DNA from: Peterkaempfera podocarpi
GTDB lineage: Bacteria > Actinomycetota > Actinomycetes > Streptomycetales > Streptomycetaceae
Direction of reading: 5' to 3'
Length of the DNA: 64,000 nt
NCBI RefSeq assembly: GCF_042466665.1
Contig: NZ_CP162102.1
Span: 7,378,001-7,442,000, forward strand
The translations under genes and the position numbers were made by a program. Below are positions 27,101-35,806 of this stretch, piece by piece. The notes beneath the pieces are model-generated. The model was not told the origin of the DNA, did not search any database, and saw only the letters and a list, made by a program, of their open reading frames with translations. Numbering within the stretch: the first letter of the stretch is position 1; every line of letters begins with the position of its first letter.

Positions 27101-27430
27101 CCCCCGCGCCATCCGGTCGTCCGCAGCCGCTTGTCTCCGCCCGACCTCCCGGGAAGCCCGACGCTGCTGCCGTCCCCCGGCGGGACCGGCGACGAAGGCG
27201 CCGTCCGGTCCGGCCGGCGACGAAGGCGCTGTGCGGTCCGGCCGGCAGATGAACAGCCGATTGCCGGGGAGCGGCGGGCATCCGGCCGGGAGTCGGACCG
27301 GCGCATCCGTGCACGGCCGACAGCGGCGCGGCGTTTCCGTGCAACCTGCGGGATCATCGGCCGGACCGAGGTCAGCATGGGCCATGGCCGAACCGCCCCG
27401 GCCCGCTGTTCCACGGAAACGGAGACACCG
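27101..27430. other. intergenic with a 28-bp imperfect duplication
   Basis: 330 bases. GGCGACGAAGGCGC... is repeated at 27188-27215 and 27216-27243 with two differences. An in-frame extension of the next gene through this region is possible on paper but lacks family homology and a ribosome site. No other gene seen. Confidence 0.5.
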
Positions 27431-28630
27431 ATGTCCCCCACTCTCAAGGACTCCGCCGCGCTGCTCCAGCCCGAGCTGCGCGACCTGCGCCGCGCCCTGC
27501 ACCAGGAGCCCGAGATCGGCCTGGACCTGCCGCTGACGCAGGCCCGGGTAGTGGCCGCGCTGGAGGGGCTGCCGCTCGAGCTGTCCCTCGGCGACAAGCT
27601 GAGCAGTGTCACCGCGGTGCTGCGGGGCGGCCGCCCCGGCCCGACGGTCCTGCTGCGGGCAGACATGGACGCGCTCCCGGTGCAGGAGACGGCCGATCTG
27701 TCCTATGCCTCCCGCTTCCCGGGGGTGATGCATGCCTGCGGCCACGACCTGCATGTCTCCGCGCTGGTGGGCGCCGCCAGGCTGCTGTCCGAACGGCGTG
27801 CGGAACTGCCCGGCTCGGTGGTTTTCATGTTCCAGCCCGGCGAGGAGGGCGCGGGCGGCGCGCAGCTCATGATCGACGAGGGTGTGCTGGACGCCGCGGA
27901 CCGGCCGGTCGTGGCCGCGTACGCACTGCATGTCGCCGCCGCGCAGCTGCCCGCGGGGTGGGTGGCCGCGCGGCCGGGCCCCATCATGGCCGCGGCGGAC
28001 ACCCTGGAGGTCACCCTGCGGGGCAGGGGCGGGCACGGTTCCAGTCCGCATCTGGCCCTGGACCCGGTCCCTGCCGCGTGCGAGGCCGTCATTGCGCTGC
28101 AGACCATGGTCACCCGCCGCTTCGACGCCTTCGACCCGGTGGTGCTCACCGTCGGCGAGTTCCATGCGGGCAGCGTCAACAATGTGATCCCGGAGCAGGC
28201 CCGGTTCGCGGCGACCATCCGCTCCTTCTCGCCCGAAGCGCGCACCCGGGTGCACGAGGAGGCGCTCCGCGTGGTGCGGGGCATCGGTGAGGCGCATGGG
28301 CTGACCGTCGAGGCCGAGGTCCAGATCGGCTACCCGGTGACCGTCAACGATCCGGAGGAGGCCGCCTTCGCCGAGCAGACGGTACGTCAGCTCCTCGGCG
28401 ACGAGCGGTACTTCCCGCTGCCCAACCCCATCGCCGGGTCGGAGGACTTCGGCCTGCTGGGTGCGCTGGTGCCGTCGGCGTATGTGATGTTCGGTGCCTG
28501 CCCCGCCGACCGCGACCCGTCCGCGGCCGCCTACAACCACGCCCCCGAGGCGGAGTTCGACGACTCCGTGCTCGGTGATGCGGCCGCCCTGCTGGCCCAG
28601 CTCGCCCTGGGGCGGCTGGCCAGGGGCTGA
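27431..28630 (+). CDS. M20 family amidohydrolase / peptidase
   Basis: 399 residues, ATG at 27431 with GGAGA 5 bases upstream. M20D motifs: PEIGLDLPLTQARV, LLRADMDALPVQE, VMHACGHDLHVSALVGAA (metal Cys/His and Asp), FMFQPGEEGAGGAQLMI (catalytic Glu-Glu), AYALHVAA and the C-terminal NPIAGSEDFGLL (metal ligand region). The dimerisation insert begins RGRGGHGSSPH. Similar enzymes hydrolyse N-acyl amino acids or amino-acid conjugates such as indole acetyl-amino acids. Its stop codon lies 1 base from the stop of the convergent AsnC-like regulator, the likely controller. Confidence 0.9.
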   Translation: MSPTLKDSAALLQPELRDLRRALHQEPEIGLDLPLTQARVVAALEGLPLELSLGDKLSSVTAVLRGGRPGPTVLLRADMDALPVQETADLSYASRFPGVMHACGHDLHVSALVGAARLLSERRAELPGSVVFMFQPGEEGAGGAQLMIDEGVLDAADRPVVAAYALHVAAAQLPAGWVAARPGPIMAAADTLEVTLRGRGGHGSSPHLALDPVPAACEAVIALQTMVTRRFDAFDPVVLTVGEFHAGSVNNVIPEQARFAATIRSFSPEARTRVHEEALRVVRGIGEAHGLTVEAEVQIGYPVTVNDPEEAAFAEQTVRQLLGDERYFPLPNPIAGSEDFGLLGALVPSAYVMFGACPADRDPSAAAYNHAPEAEFDDSVLGDAAALLAQLALGRLARG

Positions 28631-28631
28631 C

Positions 28632-29684
28632 TCAGCCGGCGGGTGGGACCGCTCCGCCGCGGGGCTGCGGCGCGGGCCCGCCCGCCCAGGGGTCGATCGG
28701 CACATAGCCGGCCGCCCGGCCCTCCTTGTCGAGCAGCCGGCCGACCAGTTTGACCGTCCGCAGCGTCATCTCGCGCTCGACCACCCGGGCCCGGGGGAAG
28801 CGGCGGCCGAGCTCCGCCTCCACCTTCCGTACGTCCCCGATCAGATGCGACATGACAAAGGCCACCACATTGGCCTCGGCCCCCGCCACCACACCGCACA
28901 TCCGCGTCTGGGCCAGCCCGCCGAGCCAGCGTGCGGCACTCAGCAGGTCCGCCGCGGGCACGTCCAGCCGGAGCAGCGTGGCCACGGGGTGGCCGGTCAG
29001 CCGGGGTGACGCGTCGCAGCGCAGCACCAGCTTTCCGGCCTTCCGCAGTTCGCCGACACGGCGGCGGGCCGTCGTGGCCGGCAGCCCCGTCCGCTCGGCC
29101 AGTTCGGCGAACGGCATCCGGCCGTCGGCACCCAGTGCCTGCATCAGTGCGTGGTCGGTGAACACCCCCCGGCCCGGCCCCTCCGGCGGCGCGGCAGCTC
29201 CGGCGTCGCCCAGCGCCTGCCGCTGCGCCGCGTCCAGCGCCCCGTCGCGCCAGCTGCTGCCCTCCCGGAGCGTCCGCTCCACAAACGCGGTCCGGGTCCG
29301 CAGCACGCCCGGGATGCGGGCCATCCGGTCCAGTACGTAGTCCGTCACCTGGGAGGGCTCCAGCGCGGCCACGGTGACCCGTAGATCCGCCCCGCCCGTC
29401 ACCACCTCCACCGACACCGCCTGGGGATCCGCCGCCAGCGTTTCGGCGACCGCCAGGACCGTGTCCGCCCGGCACTCCACGGAGACCAGGGCGGTCAGGC
29501 CCATCCCGATGTGCTCCGCCGATGGGTAGCAGGTGACCCAGGCCTCCCCGGCGCCGGCCAGCCTGCCCCAGCGGCGGGACAGCGTCGCCGGGTCCACGCC
29601 CAGCGGCCCGGCCAGTCGGGACCAGGGGATGCGCGGGTCGACGCGGAGCCCGTCCACCAGGGCGAGGTCCAGTTCGTCGATCAT
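28632..29684 (-). CDS. Lrp/AsnC-family regulator, double length
   Basis: 350 residues, ATG at 29684 with AAGGA 6 bases upstream. It is a tandem AsnC protein: first HTH (IDELDLALVDGLRVDPRIPWSRLAGPLGVDPATLSRRWGRL), first ligand-binding-like domain, then a second HTH (LMQALGADGRMPFAELAERTGLPATTARRRVGELRKAG) and second RAM-like domain (ATLLRLDVPAADLLSAARWLGG to VVEREMTLRTVKLVGRLL). Ordinary Lrp/AsnC proteins are about 150 residues; this duplicated form is known in actinobacteria. It is divergent from an MFS exporter (125-base gap with GTTCATGAAC) and convergent with the M20 gene. The C-terminal tail is Pro/Gly-rich. Confidence 0.87.
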   Translation of the reverse strand: MIDELDLALVDGLRVDPRIPWSRLAGPLGVDPATLSRRWGRLAGAGEAWVTCYPSAEHIGMGLTALVSVECRADTVLAVAETLAADPQAVSVEVVTGGADLRVTVAALEPSQVTDYVLDRMARIPGVLRTRTAFVERTLREGSSWRDGALDAAQRQALGDAGAAAPPEGPGRGVFTDHALMQALGADGRMPFAELAERTGLPATTARRRVGELRKAGKLVLRCDASPRLTGHPVATLLRLDVPAADLLSAARWLGGLAQTRMCGVVAGAEANVVAFVMSHLIGDVRKVEAELGRRFPRARVVEREMTLRTVKLVGRLLDKEGRAAGYVPIDPWAGGPAPQPRGGAVPPAG

Positions 29685-29734
29685 GGCCGATCCTTGCGCA
29701 CGGGGGCCGCCGCTTGCGGATTCATGCGGTGGCG

Positions 29735-29744
29735 GTTCATGAAC
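29735..29744. promoter_or_regulatory. candidate AsnC-type operator
   Basis: GTTCATGAAC, a perfect 10-bp palindrome between the AsnC-like and MFS genes. A second TTCATG occurs 15 bases upstream (29721-29726), suggesting two adjacent sites. Confidence 0.45.
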
Positions 29745-29809
29745 GCCCAGGTTAGCCATCCTGTGCGACACGCAGCACCTGCCAGTCCCCACAGCCCCCG
29801 GATGTGACC

Positions 29810-31183
29810 ATGCCTCGCATCACCCGTGTCGTCGGCCTGCTCGTCCTGGTCGAGTTCGCCAGCGGCATCCTGCAGGGCGGATATCCGATCCTGCTGCCCC
29901 ACCTCGCCCAGAAACTGCACTTCGGGGCAGGCGACCAGGCTCTCGCACTGGGGCTGGAGTTCCTGGTCGCGGGGATCGCCGTACCGCTGCTCTCCCGGCT
30001 GGGAGACCTCTACGGCCACCGGCGGCTGCTGCTGGCCACTCTCGCGCTGACCCTGCTCGGGTATGCCGCGACCGCGCTGGCCACCGGGTTCTCCGTGTTG
30101 CTGGCCGGGCGGGTGCTGGCCGGTTTCCAGCCCTGCTGGCTGCCGTTGGAGTTCGCCATCCTCCGCGACCGCCTGGGCGAGGACCGCGGCGGACGGGCGG
30201 TGGGCCTGCTGGTCGGCGCGCTCACGCTCGGCAGCATCGCCGGTGCCGTGATCCGCCCCGGGCTCTGGGTGATGACCGTGCTGCCCGCACTCTCGCTGCT
30301 GGTCGTCCTGCGATGGGTCCCGGAGTCGGCGACCCGCGCGCGCGGCCGGATCGACTGGCTCGGCGCAGTCCTGCTCAGCGCCGGCCTGGGACTGCTCTTC
30401 GGCGCCTTCAGCAGCGCCGGCAAGTCGACCGGCGGTGTGCTCACGGCGGGCCTGCTGCTGGCAGCCGCCGCCCTGCTGGCCCTGTTCGTCCGCCAGGAGC
30501 TGCGGACCCCCGAACCCACGGTCGACGTACGGACCCTGTCGCAGCGCGCCACCGCTCCGGTCTTCGGGCTCAGCTTCCTGCTCGGCTGCGCCCTCTACGG
30601 CTCGCAGTCGCCCACCCTGTCGTTCCAGGCCGCCCGCCCCTCGGAGACCGGCTATGGACTCGCCGCGGACGACCAGCTGCTCGGCCTGCTCTCGCTCCCG
30701 GGTGTGCTCGGTGCCATGGTGGGCGCGCTCTGCGCGGACCGGCTGGGCAGGCGGTTCGGCGCCCGCAGGGTGCTTGTCGGCGGTTTTGCGCTGAGCGCCC
30801 TCGGCTATCTGGCGATCTGTGCGGCGCACGGCAGCACCTGGCAGTTCATCGCCCCCACCGGGCTGGCGGGCTTCGGGGCCGGGCTGGGACTCAGCCTGCT
30901 GCCGGGCCTGCTGATGCGGCGGCTGCCCGCCGACCAGACCGGCGTCGGCACCGGGATCTACAACACCCTGAAGACCCTGGCCGGCGCAGCCGCGGGTGCC
31001 GTCGCAGCAGCGCTGCTGGATGCGGTGGTGCTGCGCCCCGGTGTCCCCACCGAAGCGGCGTATGTCGCGGTCTGGGGCGGATGCGCGGCGCTGTGCGCAC
31101 TGGGCGTACCCGTCGCGCTGGCGCTGCGTGAGACACACACCGGGGCTCCGCTCGCCGCGGTGGCACCGGAGATGGCTGCCTGA
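29810..31183 (+). CDS. MFS transporter, EmrB/QacA-like drug or metabolite exporter
   Basis: 457 residues from the ATG at 29810 (GTG at 29804 is the alternative; no clear ribosome site for either). About 12 to 14 hydrophobic segments. The loop 2-3 signature of MFS is LSRLGDLYGHRRLLLATLAL, and the second half repeats it as LCADRLGRRFGARRVLVGGFAL. GRVLAGFQPCWLPLEFAILRDRL corresponds to the antiporter motif region of TM5, and ARGRIDWLGAVLLSAGLGLLFGAFS is typical of EmrB-like 14-TM members. Substrate unknown; divergent AsnC-like regulator suggests an amino-acid-like compound. Confidence 0.85.
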   Translation: MPRITRVVGLLVLVEFASGILQGGYPILLPHLAQKLHFGAGDQALALGLEFLVAGIAVPLLSRLGDLYGHRRLLLATLALTLLGYAATALATGFSVLLAGRVLAGFQPCWLPLEFAILRDRLGEDRGGRAVGLLVGALTLGSIAGAVIRPGLWVMTVLPALSLLVVLRWVPESATRARGRIDWLGAVLLSAGLGLLFGAFSSAGKSTGGVLTAGLLLAAAALLALFVRQELRTPEPTVDVRTLSQRATAPVFGLSFLLGCALYGSQSPTLSFQAARPSETGYGLAADDQLLGLLSLPGVLGAMVGALCADRLGRRFGARRVLVGGFALSALGYLAICAAHGSTWQFIAPTGLAGFGAGLGLSLLPGLLMRRLPADQTGVGTGIYNTLKTLAGAAAGAVAAALLDAVVLRPGVPTEAAYVAVWGGCAALCALGVPVALALRETHTGAPLAAVAPEMAA

Positions 31184-31351
31184 CCGGGGCCCGCCGGAGG
31201 GCGGCGGGCCTGGTCGGCCCTGGGCAGGGCGCACCCGGTGGAGGGCGGCACCGCCGACAAGGGACGTCGGTGCAGCGTCCGCCGCGACACCGGGTGCCCC
31301 GGTACCGGCGGTGAGCGGACCCGGCACCGGTGCCGGTCCTACGCTGAGCCC

Positions 31352-32080
31352 GTGTTCTCCTCCGAAGGTCCCACCCTGCGCGACCTGGCCGTCCAGGCGC
31401 TGTCCTCCGTAGAGCGCGGCTACGACCTGCTCGCGCCGACGTTCGACCACACGCCCTTCCGCACCCCCGACCGCGTTCTCGAAGCGACCGCGGATGCGCT
31501 GCGTCCGCTCGGGCCGTTCGGTGAGGGACTGGACGTCTGCTGCGGCACGGGCGCGGGCATGCGGGCCCTGGAACCCCTGTGCCGAGACGGCGTCACCGGC
31601 GTCGACTTCAGCGCGGGCATGCTCGCGCAGGCGCGGAGCGCCCACCCGGACGCACGGTGGGTGCGGGCCGACGTACGGGCGCTGCCCTTCGCCGGGGCGT
31701 TCGACCTGGCCGTCAGCTTCGGTGCCCTCGGGCACTTCCTGCCCGCGGAGCGGCCCGCGCTCTTCGCCGGGGTGCACCGCGCGCTGCGGCCCGGCGGGCT
31801 CTTCGCCCTCCCGATCGCCGCGCCTCCGCCGGTCACCTCGCCGGGGCACTGGATCCTGGCCGGGTTCGACGCGGTGATGCGGGTGCGGAACGCCGTGTGG
31901 CGGCCGCCGTTTGTGATGTACTACCGCACCGCCCCGCTGGCGGCGGTGCGTACGGACCTGGTGGCAGCCGGTTTCACCGTGACGACGGCAGCGCTGGAGG
32001 CTTTCGGGCGGCGCGCGGACGGCAGCCCGTGGTGCCGACTGGTGCTGGCCCACAGGGCGCGGCCGGGAGAGCGGAGCTGA
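31352..32080 (+). CDS. class I SAM-dependent methyltransferase
   Basis: 242 residues, GTG start at 31352. TACGCT (31340-31345) lies 6 bases upstream and there is no ribosome site, so the message is probably leaderless. Motif I is GLDVCCGTGAGMRALE, strand 2 is VTGVDFSAGMLAQAR, then WVRADVRALPFAGAFDLAVSFGALGHFL and LRPGGLFALPIAAP: the Methyltransf_25/11 pattern. Two Cys in motif I (DVCCGTG) are unusual but known. Acceptor unknown. Stands alone. Confidence 0.83.
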   Translation: MFSSEGPTLRDLAVQALSSVERGYDLLAPTFDHTPFRTPDRVLEATADALRPLGPFGEGLDVCCGTGAGMRALEPLCRDGVTGVDFSAGMLAQARSAHPDARWVRADVRALPFAGAFDLAVSFGALGHFLPAERPALFAGVHRALRPGGLFALPIAAPPPVTSPGHWILAGFDAVMRVRNAVWRPPFVMYYRTAPLAAVRTDLVAAGFTVTTAALEAFGRRADGSPWCRLVLAHRARPGERS

Positions 32081-32122
32081 CTGTCCGGAGCGGGCCACGT
32101 CACCTGTCCGACGCGGGCCCCT

Positions 32123-32371
32123 TCATCTGTCCGACGCGGGGCGGAGCAGGCTGTCCGCCCGGCCCAGCACGGACTCGGCCTCCTCGGCCGGCAGCGTCTC
32201 CCTGATGTAGGAGACGGCGCGGACCAGGCGCTCGCCGCTCTGGTACGGGCGCCCCTCGCTGTCACCGGCCGGGTGGCGCTTGTGCGGCGTCGCCGGGCGT
32301 GGATCGCGGCCGAATCCGTTGCAGCGCCGCTCCGGGATGCCGGTACCGCCCCACGCGATGGCGGGCCTCAC
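32123..32371 (-). CDS. possible small hypothetical protein
   Basis: 82 residues if it starts at the GTG at 32371; no ribosome site is visible, and a shorter form is possible. Only the C-terminal half (SGERLVRAVSYIRETLPAEEAESVLGRADSLLR) looks protein-like, with an amphipathic helix pair. It lies 16 bases downstream of the flavin reductase gene on the same strand and could be co-transcribed. Weakly supported. Confidence 0.3.
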   Translation of the reverse strand: MRPAIAWGGTGIPERRCNGFGRDPRPATPHKRHPAGDSEGRPYQSGERLVRAVSYIRETLPAEEAESVLGRADSLLRPASDR

Positions 32372-32387
32372 GGAAGCTGACGCACCA

Positions 32388-32936
32388 TCAGCCGAAGAAC
32401 GACTTGGCGCGGGCCAGTGCCGCTGTGTCGTCGAGGACGCCTCCCGGCCTGTTGCCGCTGCCGAGCAGTACTCCGCCCCACCGCATCTTCATATAGGCGG
32501 CGGTCTTCTCCAGCATCCCGCTCAGGGCGTCGGCGTCCGCCGGGTCCGAGCCCGCCAGGGCCGTCACGCCCCAGAGGGTGCGGCCTGCCATCGCCGTGCG
32601 GAAGTCGACGCCCGGCACCCGCATCCAGCCGGACCAGTGGTCGAAGTACCGCTTGGTGTCGGCGGAGACGCTGTACCAGTAGAGCGGGGAGGCGATCACC
32701 AGATCGGTGGCTGCGAGAGTCGCGTCGAGCAGTGTGGCGCTGTGCCCGGTCGGCGGGTCGTAGCGACCGTCCCCCTCGTGTCGCGCGTCCGCGAAGTCGG
32801 GCAGCGGATGGTCGGCCAACCTCAGCCACCGTTGCTGGACGTCCCCCGGCAGCTGCTCGGCGGCCTTGCGGGCGAGAAGGTGGGTGTTGCCGTCCGTGCG
32901 AGTGCTCCCGAGCAGGAACAGGAAGGAGCGAGACAT
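32388..32936 (-). CDS. NADPH-dependent FMN reductase / flavodoxin-fold protein
   Basis: 182 residues, ATG at 32936. The flavodoxin-like fold is shown by FLFLLGSTRTDGNTHLLARKAAEQL (FMN phosphate loop G-S-T-R-x-x-GNT), DLVIASPLYWYSVSADTKRYFDHW and LWGVTALAGSDPADADALSGMLEKTAAYMKMRWGGVLLG. This is the iron-sulphur-flavoprotein/NADPH-dependent FMN reductase group (flavodoxin_2/FMN_red). Likely cytoplasmic quinone, nitro- or flavin reductase. A GC-poor promoter region lies directly upstream. Confidence 0.85.
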   Translation of the reverse strand: MSRSFLFLLGSTRTDGNTHLLARKAAEQLPGDVQQRWLRLADHPLPDFADARHEGDGRYDPPTGHSATLLDATLAATDLVIASPLYWYSVSADTKRYFDHWSGWMRVPGVDFRTAMAGRTLWGVTALAGSDPADADALSGMLEKTAAYMKMRWGGVLLGSGNRPGGVLDDTAALARAKSFFG

Positions 32937-33579
32937 GGCGGTCCCCTGTGGTCGGCACCTGAGTTGATTGCAGGAGCATTATATGCACACGCAATTGAAT
33001 GTGCCCAGCTGTCGGAACGCTGCCCACCTCCCGCGAGCGGCCCGTGCCATGGCGGGACATGCCGGCAGCGCAGGGAGCTCGGCCGGGAGACCTCGGCCAG
33101 GCACCCCCCGTTCCGGCATGCCTCAAGTGCACCCGTCGGCCGGGGCGGTCAGCGGAGGTGCCCGGCTCTTGCCCCGGCTCCGGCTCCGCTCGGTTCGGGC
33201 CGAGGCCGAGGCCGAGGCCGCGCCATGGCGCCCCCGGCGTCCCCCGGCGTGGTCAGCGGTCCGGGACGCGGGGTGCCGGGGCAGCGGAATGGTCGTGCGC
33301 ATCCGCGCCCCCGGCTCCCCTGGGCACGCGGTCACTCCCCGGCTGACCGTACCGCCGCCGTGCCGACGGCTCGGCTCCGGCGGACGGCCCGTGAGGTCGC
33401 GGCCCATCCGCCGGAGCCGTCGGGGGCCGGATCGGGGGCGTCCGGACGGTCCGTGGCCGGGGCCGCTCATGGTTCGGCGGGGCGGGGGCGGCTTCGGGCC
33501 GCAGGGCCCGGGCTCGGCGGGGGCGGGCGGACCGGCCCCGCCGCCCGTCCGCCGCCCTTGCGGCCCGGTGCACACGCCG
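32937..33579. other. divergence region, no gene seen
   Basis: About 640 bases. The first 70 hold an AT-rich control region: GCATTATATGC (32976-32986) is a palindrome that includes a consensus TATAAT -10 on the minus strand (32983-32978), flanked by TTGC/GCAA half-sites at 32969-32972 and 32991-32994. The rest is very GC-rich with simple GGCCGA/GCCGAG repetition near 33195-33225 and no supported gene. Confidence 0.55.
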
Positions 33580-34095
33580 TCAGGCGAAGGCGTCCATCAG
33601 CACGGTCTGGTGGGCGCCGCGTTCGAAGTCCAGCAGCCACCGCTTGCGATCCAGCCCGCCGCCGTAGCCCGTCAGGCTGCCGTTGGCGCCGACGACGCGA
33701 TGGCAGGGCACGATGATGCCGACCGGATTCCTGCCGTTGGCGAGCCCGACCGCGCGCGAGGCGCCCGGCTGTCCCAGGCGGGCGGCGAGTTCGCCGTAGG
33801 AGACGGTCGTGCCGTAGGGGATCGTCAGCAGGCCCGCCCACACGCTCCGCTGGAATGCGGTGCCGTCCAGTGAGAGGTCCAGGTCGAAATGGGTGAGGTC
33901 GCCCGCGAAATAGGCGTCGAGCTGCTCGGCGACGCGGGCGAAGAGGGAGAGCCCGGTGCGCGGGCCGAAGGTCTCCTGGGCGGGGCGGTGCCGCTGGTCG
34001 GTCATATAGAGCCCGGCGAGTGCACCGTCCCGGGCGACCAGGGTGAGTGGTCCGCAGGGACTCTCAACGACCGTGTGGGCAAGGGCGCCTGTCAT
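33580..34095 (-). CDS. ogt: methylated-DNA--protein-cysteine methyltransferase
   Basis: 171 residues. The ATG at 34095 overlaps the stop of the upstream Ada-AlkA gene (ATGA). Active-site motif IIVPCHRVVGANGSLTGYGGGLDRKRWLLDFE has the acceptor Cys in PCHR; the DNA-binding helix FQRSVWAGLLTIPYGTTVSYGELAARLGQPGASRAVGLANGRNP is complete. It removes O6-alkyl groups from guanine by irreversible transfer to its own Cys. Co-transcription with an Ada-AlkA fusion makes a compact alkylation-repair operon. Confidence 0.95.
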   Translation of the reverse strand: MTGALAHTVVESPCGPLTLVARDGALAGLYMTDQRHRPAQETFGPRTGLSLFARVAEQLDAYFAGDLTHFDLDLSLDGTAFQRSVWAGLLTIPYGTTVSYGELAARLGQPGASRAVGLANGRNPVGIIVPCHRVVGANGSLTGYGGGLDRKRWLLDFERGAHQTVLMDAFA

Positions 34096-35702
34096 TGTGA
34101 CGAGCCGTCCGTTTCCTGATGGGGGCCAGGGGTCTCGGGAGTGCCGCCGGCGTCCGAGGGGCGGGTACGCCGGGTGGCCTCGGCGGCCCCGCCGTTCCGG
34201 GGCGGCGAGTCTGCCGTGGGCAGCACATTGATCGGGTGGTCGCCCACCGCCCACAGATACTGCGTGGCATAGGCCCGCCACGGCTGCCAGGCGGCGGCAT
34301 GCCTGGTCAGCGCCGCGGGCGTGGTGGGCAGGCCCAGGTCCCGGGCTGCGTACCGCACGCCCAGATCGGTGGGCAGGAAGGCGTCCGGGTCGCCGAGGGC
34401 CCGCATCGCGATCGTCTCGATGGTCCACGGCCCGAAGCCGGGGAGCTCCGCCAGCTGGACCCGTGCCCGCTGCCAGTCGCTGCCGACATCGAGGTCCAGC
34501 ACACCGTCCGCAAGGGCCCGTACCAGCGCGGCCAGGGTGTTGCGGCGGGTCTGCGGCATCGCCAGGGCAGTGGGGTCGTGGTCGGCCAGCGCCTCGGGGG
34601 AGGGGAAGAGATGGCTGAGGCCGCCGGCGGGGTCGTCCACCGTCTCCCCGTACGCCGTCACCAGCCGGCCCGCGTGGGTACGCGCGGCGGCGGTGGAGAT
34701 CTGCTGGCCGAGCACCGCCCGCACGGCGAACTCGGCACCGTCGGCGACATGCGGGACCCTGCGCCCCGGACCCTTCGCGACCAGCGGCGCCAGCACCGGG
34801 TCCTCGGACAGCAGGGCGTCCACCGCGACCGGGTCGGCATCCAGGTCGAGCATGCGACGGCAGCGGCTGATCGCCTGCGACAGATCCCGCCAGTCGGTGA
34901 GCCAGAGCTGACAGGCGATGTGGTCGGGCTCCGGACGCAGCGCCACGATGCCGGTGCCGTGCGGCAGCCGCAGGGTCCGCCGGTAGGCACCCGCACGCCA
35001 CTCCTCGACGCCGGGTACCGCCGTGGCCGCCAGGTGCCCGAAGAGGTTGTCCGGGTTGAGCGGCTGCCGGAACGGCAGCCGCAGCGAGAGGGTGCCGACG
35101 GTGGCGGTCGGGCGGCCCTTGGCGACCCGGGCGCGCAGCTCGCTCGGCGACAGGGCGAACACCTCGCGGACGGTGTCGTTGAAGGTACGGATGCTGCTGA
35201 AACCGGCCGCGAAGGCGATCTCCCCCATCGACATGGCGGTGGTCTCGATCAGCAGTCGGGCGGTCTGCGCCCGCTGCGCCCTGGCCAGTGCCAGCGGGCC
35301 CGCGCCCAGTTCGGAGAAGAGCTGCCGTTCCACCTGGCGGGCGCTGTACCCCAGCCGGGCGGCGAGGCCCGGTACACCCTCGCGGTCCACCACGCCGTCG
35401 GCGATCAGCCGCATCGCCCTGGCGACCAGGTCGGCCCGCTCGTTCCACTGCGGCGACCCGGGCGCCGCGTCCGGCCTGCACCGCTTGCAGGCCCGGAAGC
35501 CCGCCTGCTGGGCGGCGGCCGCGCTGGGGTAGAAGGTCATGTTCTCCGGCTTGGGCGGCACCACGGGACAGCCCGGCCGGCAGTAGATACGGGTGGTGAG
35601 CACCGCGGTGAAGAACCACCCGTCGAAACGGGTGTCCTTCGACTGCACGGCGCGTACGCAGGAGTCAAAGTCCAGAGTCACCCCACAAGCATCACCCGTC
35701 AT
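34092..35702 (-). CDS. Ada (metal-binding + AraC HTH) fused to AlkA 3-methyladenine glycosylase
   Basis: 536 residues from the ATG at 35702; an ATG at 35732 is possible. Order of domains: Ada zinc domain (DFDSCVRAVQSKDTRFDGWFF, then RIYCRPGCP and CKRCRPD, giving the four metal Cys of which one accepts methyl from phosphotriesters), AraC-type HTH (LAARLGYSARQVERQLFSELG and AMSMGEIAFAAGFSSIRTFNDTVREVF), AlkA N-domain (LPFRQPLNPDNLFGHLAATAVPGVE), and the HhH-GPD glycosylase domain (LGQQISTAAARTHAGRL, LAELPGFGPWTIETIAMRALGDPDAFLPTDLGVR with the catalytic Asp in PTDLG). The Asp/Ser-rich tail after LWAVGDHPINVLP is extra. It both senses alkylation to induce repair and excises alkylated bases. Coupled to ogt. 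Confidence 0.95.
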   Translation of the reverse strand: MTGDACGVTLDFDSCVRAVQSKDTRFDGWFFTAVLTTRIYCRPGCPVVPPKPENMTFYPSAAAAQQAGFRACKRCRPDAAPGSPQWNERADLVARAMRLIADGVVDREGVPGLAARLGYSARQVERQLFSELGAGPLALARAQRAQTARLLIETTAMSMGEIAFAAGFSSIRTFNDTVREVFALSPSELRARVAKGRPTATVGTLSLRLPFRQPLNPDNLFGHLAATAVPGVEEWRAGAYRRTLRLPHGTGIVALRPEPDHIACQLWLTDWRDLSQAISRCRRMLDLDADPVAVDALLSEDPVLAPLVAKGPGRRVPHVADGAEFAVRAVLGQQISTAAARTHAGRLVTAYGETVDDPAGGLSHLFPSPEALADHDPTALAMPQTRRNTLAALVRALADGVLDLDVGSDWQRARVQLAELPGFGPWTIETIAMRALGDPDAFLPTDLGVRYAARDLGLPTTPAALTRHAAAWQPWRAYATQYLWAVGDHPINVLPTADSPPRNGGAAEATRRTRPSDAGGTPETPGPHQETDGSSQ

Positions 35703-35806
35703 CGCAGCTTCGGTCTGGCGAAAAATCGACATCGAGGTTCAGGGGGCGCGAGGGCTCCGCCCCGGCGATCTTGTCCCGCTGCGCCCCCGCGTGTGACAGT
35801 GGCGCG

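Noticed and set aside
27131..27430. N-terminal extension of the M20 protein
   Set aside because: No M20 homology before MSPTLKDS, a tandem duplication lies in it, and GGAGA precedes the ATG at 27431.
33140..33579. Arg/Pro/Gly-rich frames on both strands
   Set aside because: Composition follows simple GC-rich repetition; no start signals or motifs.
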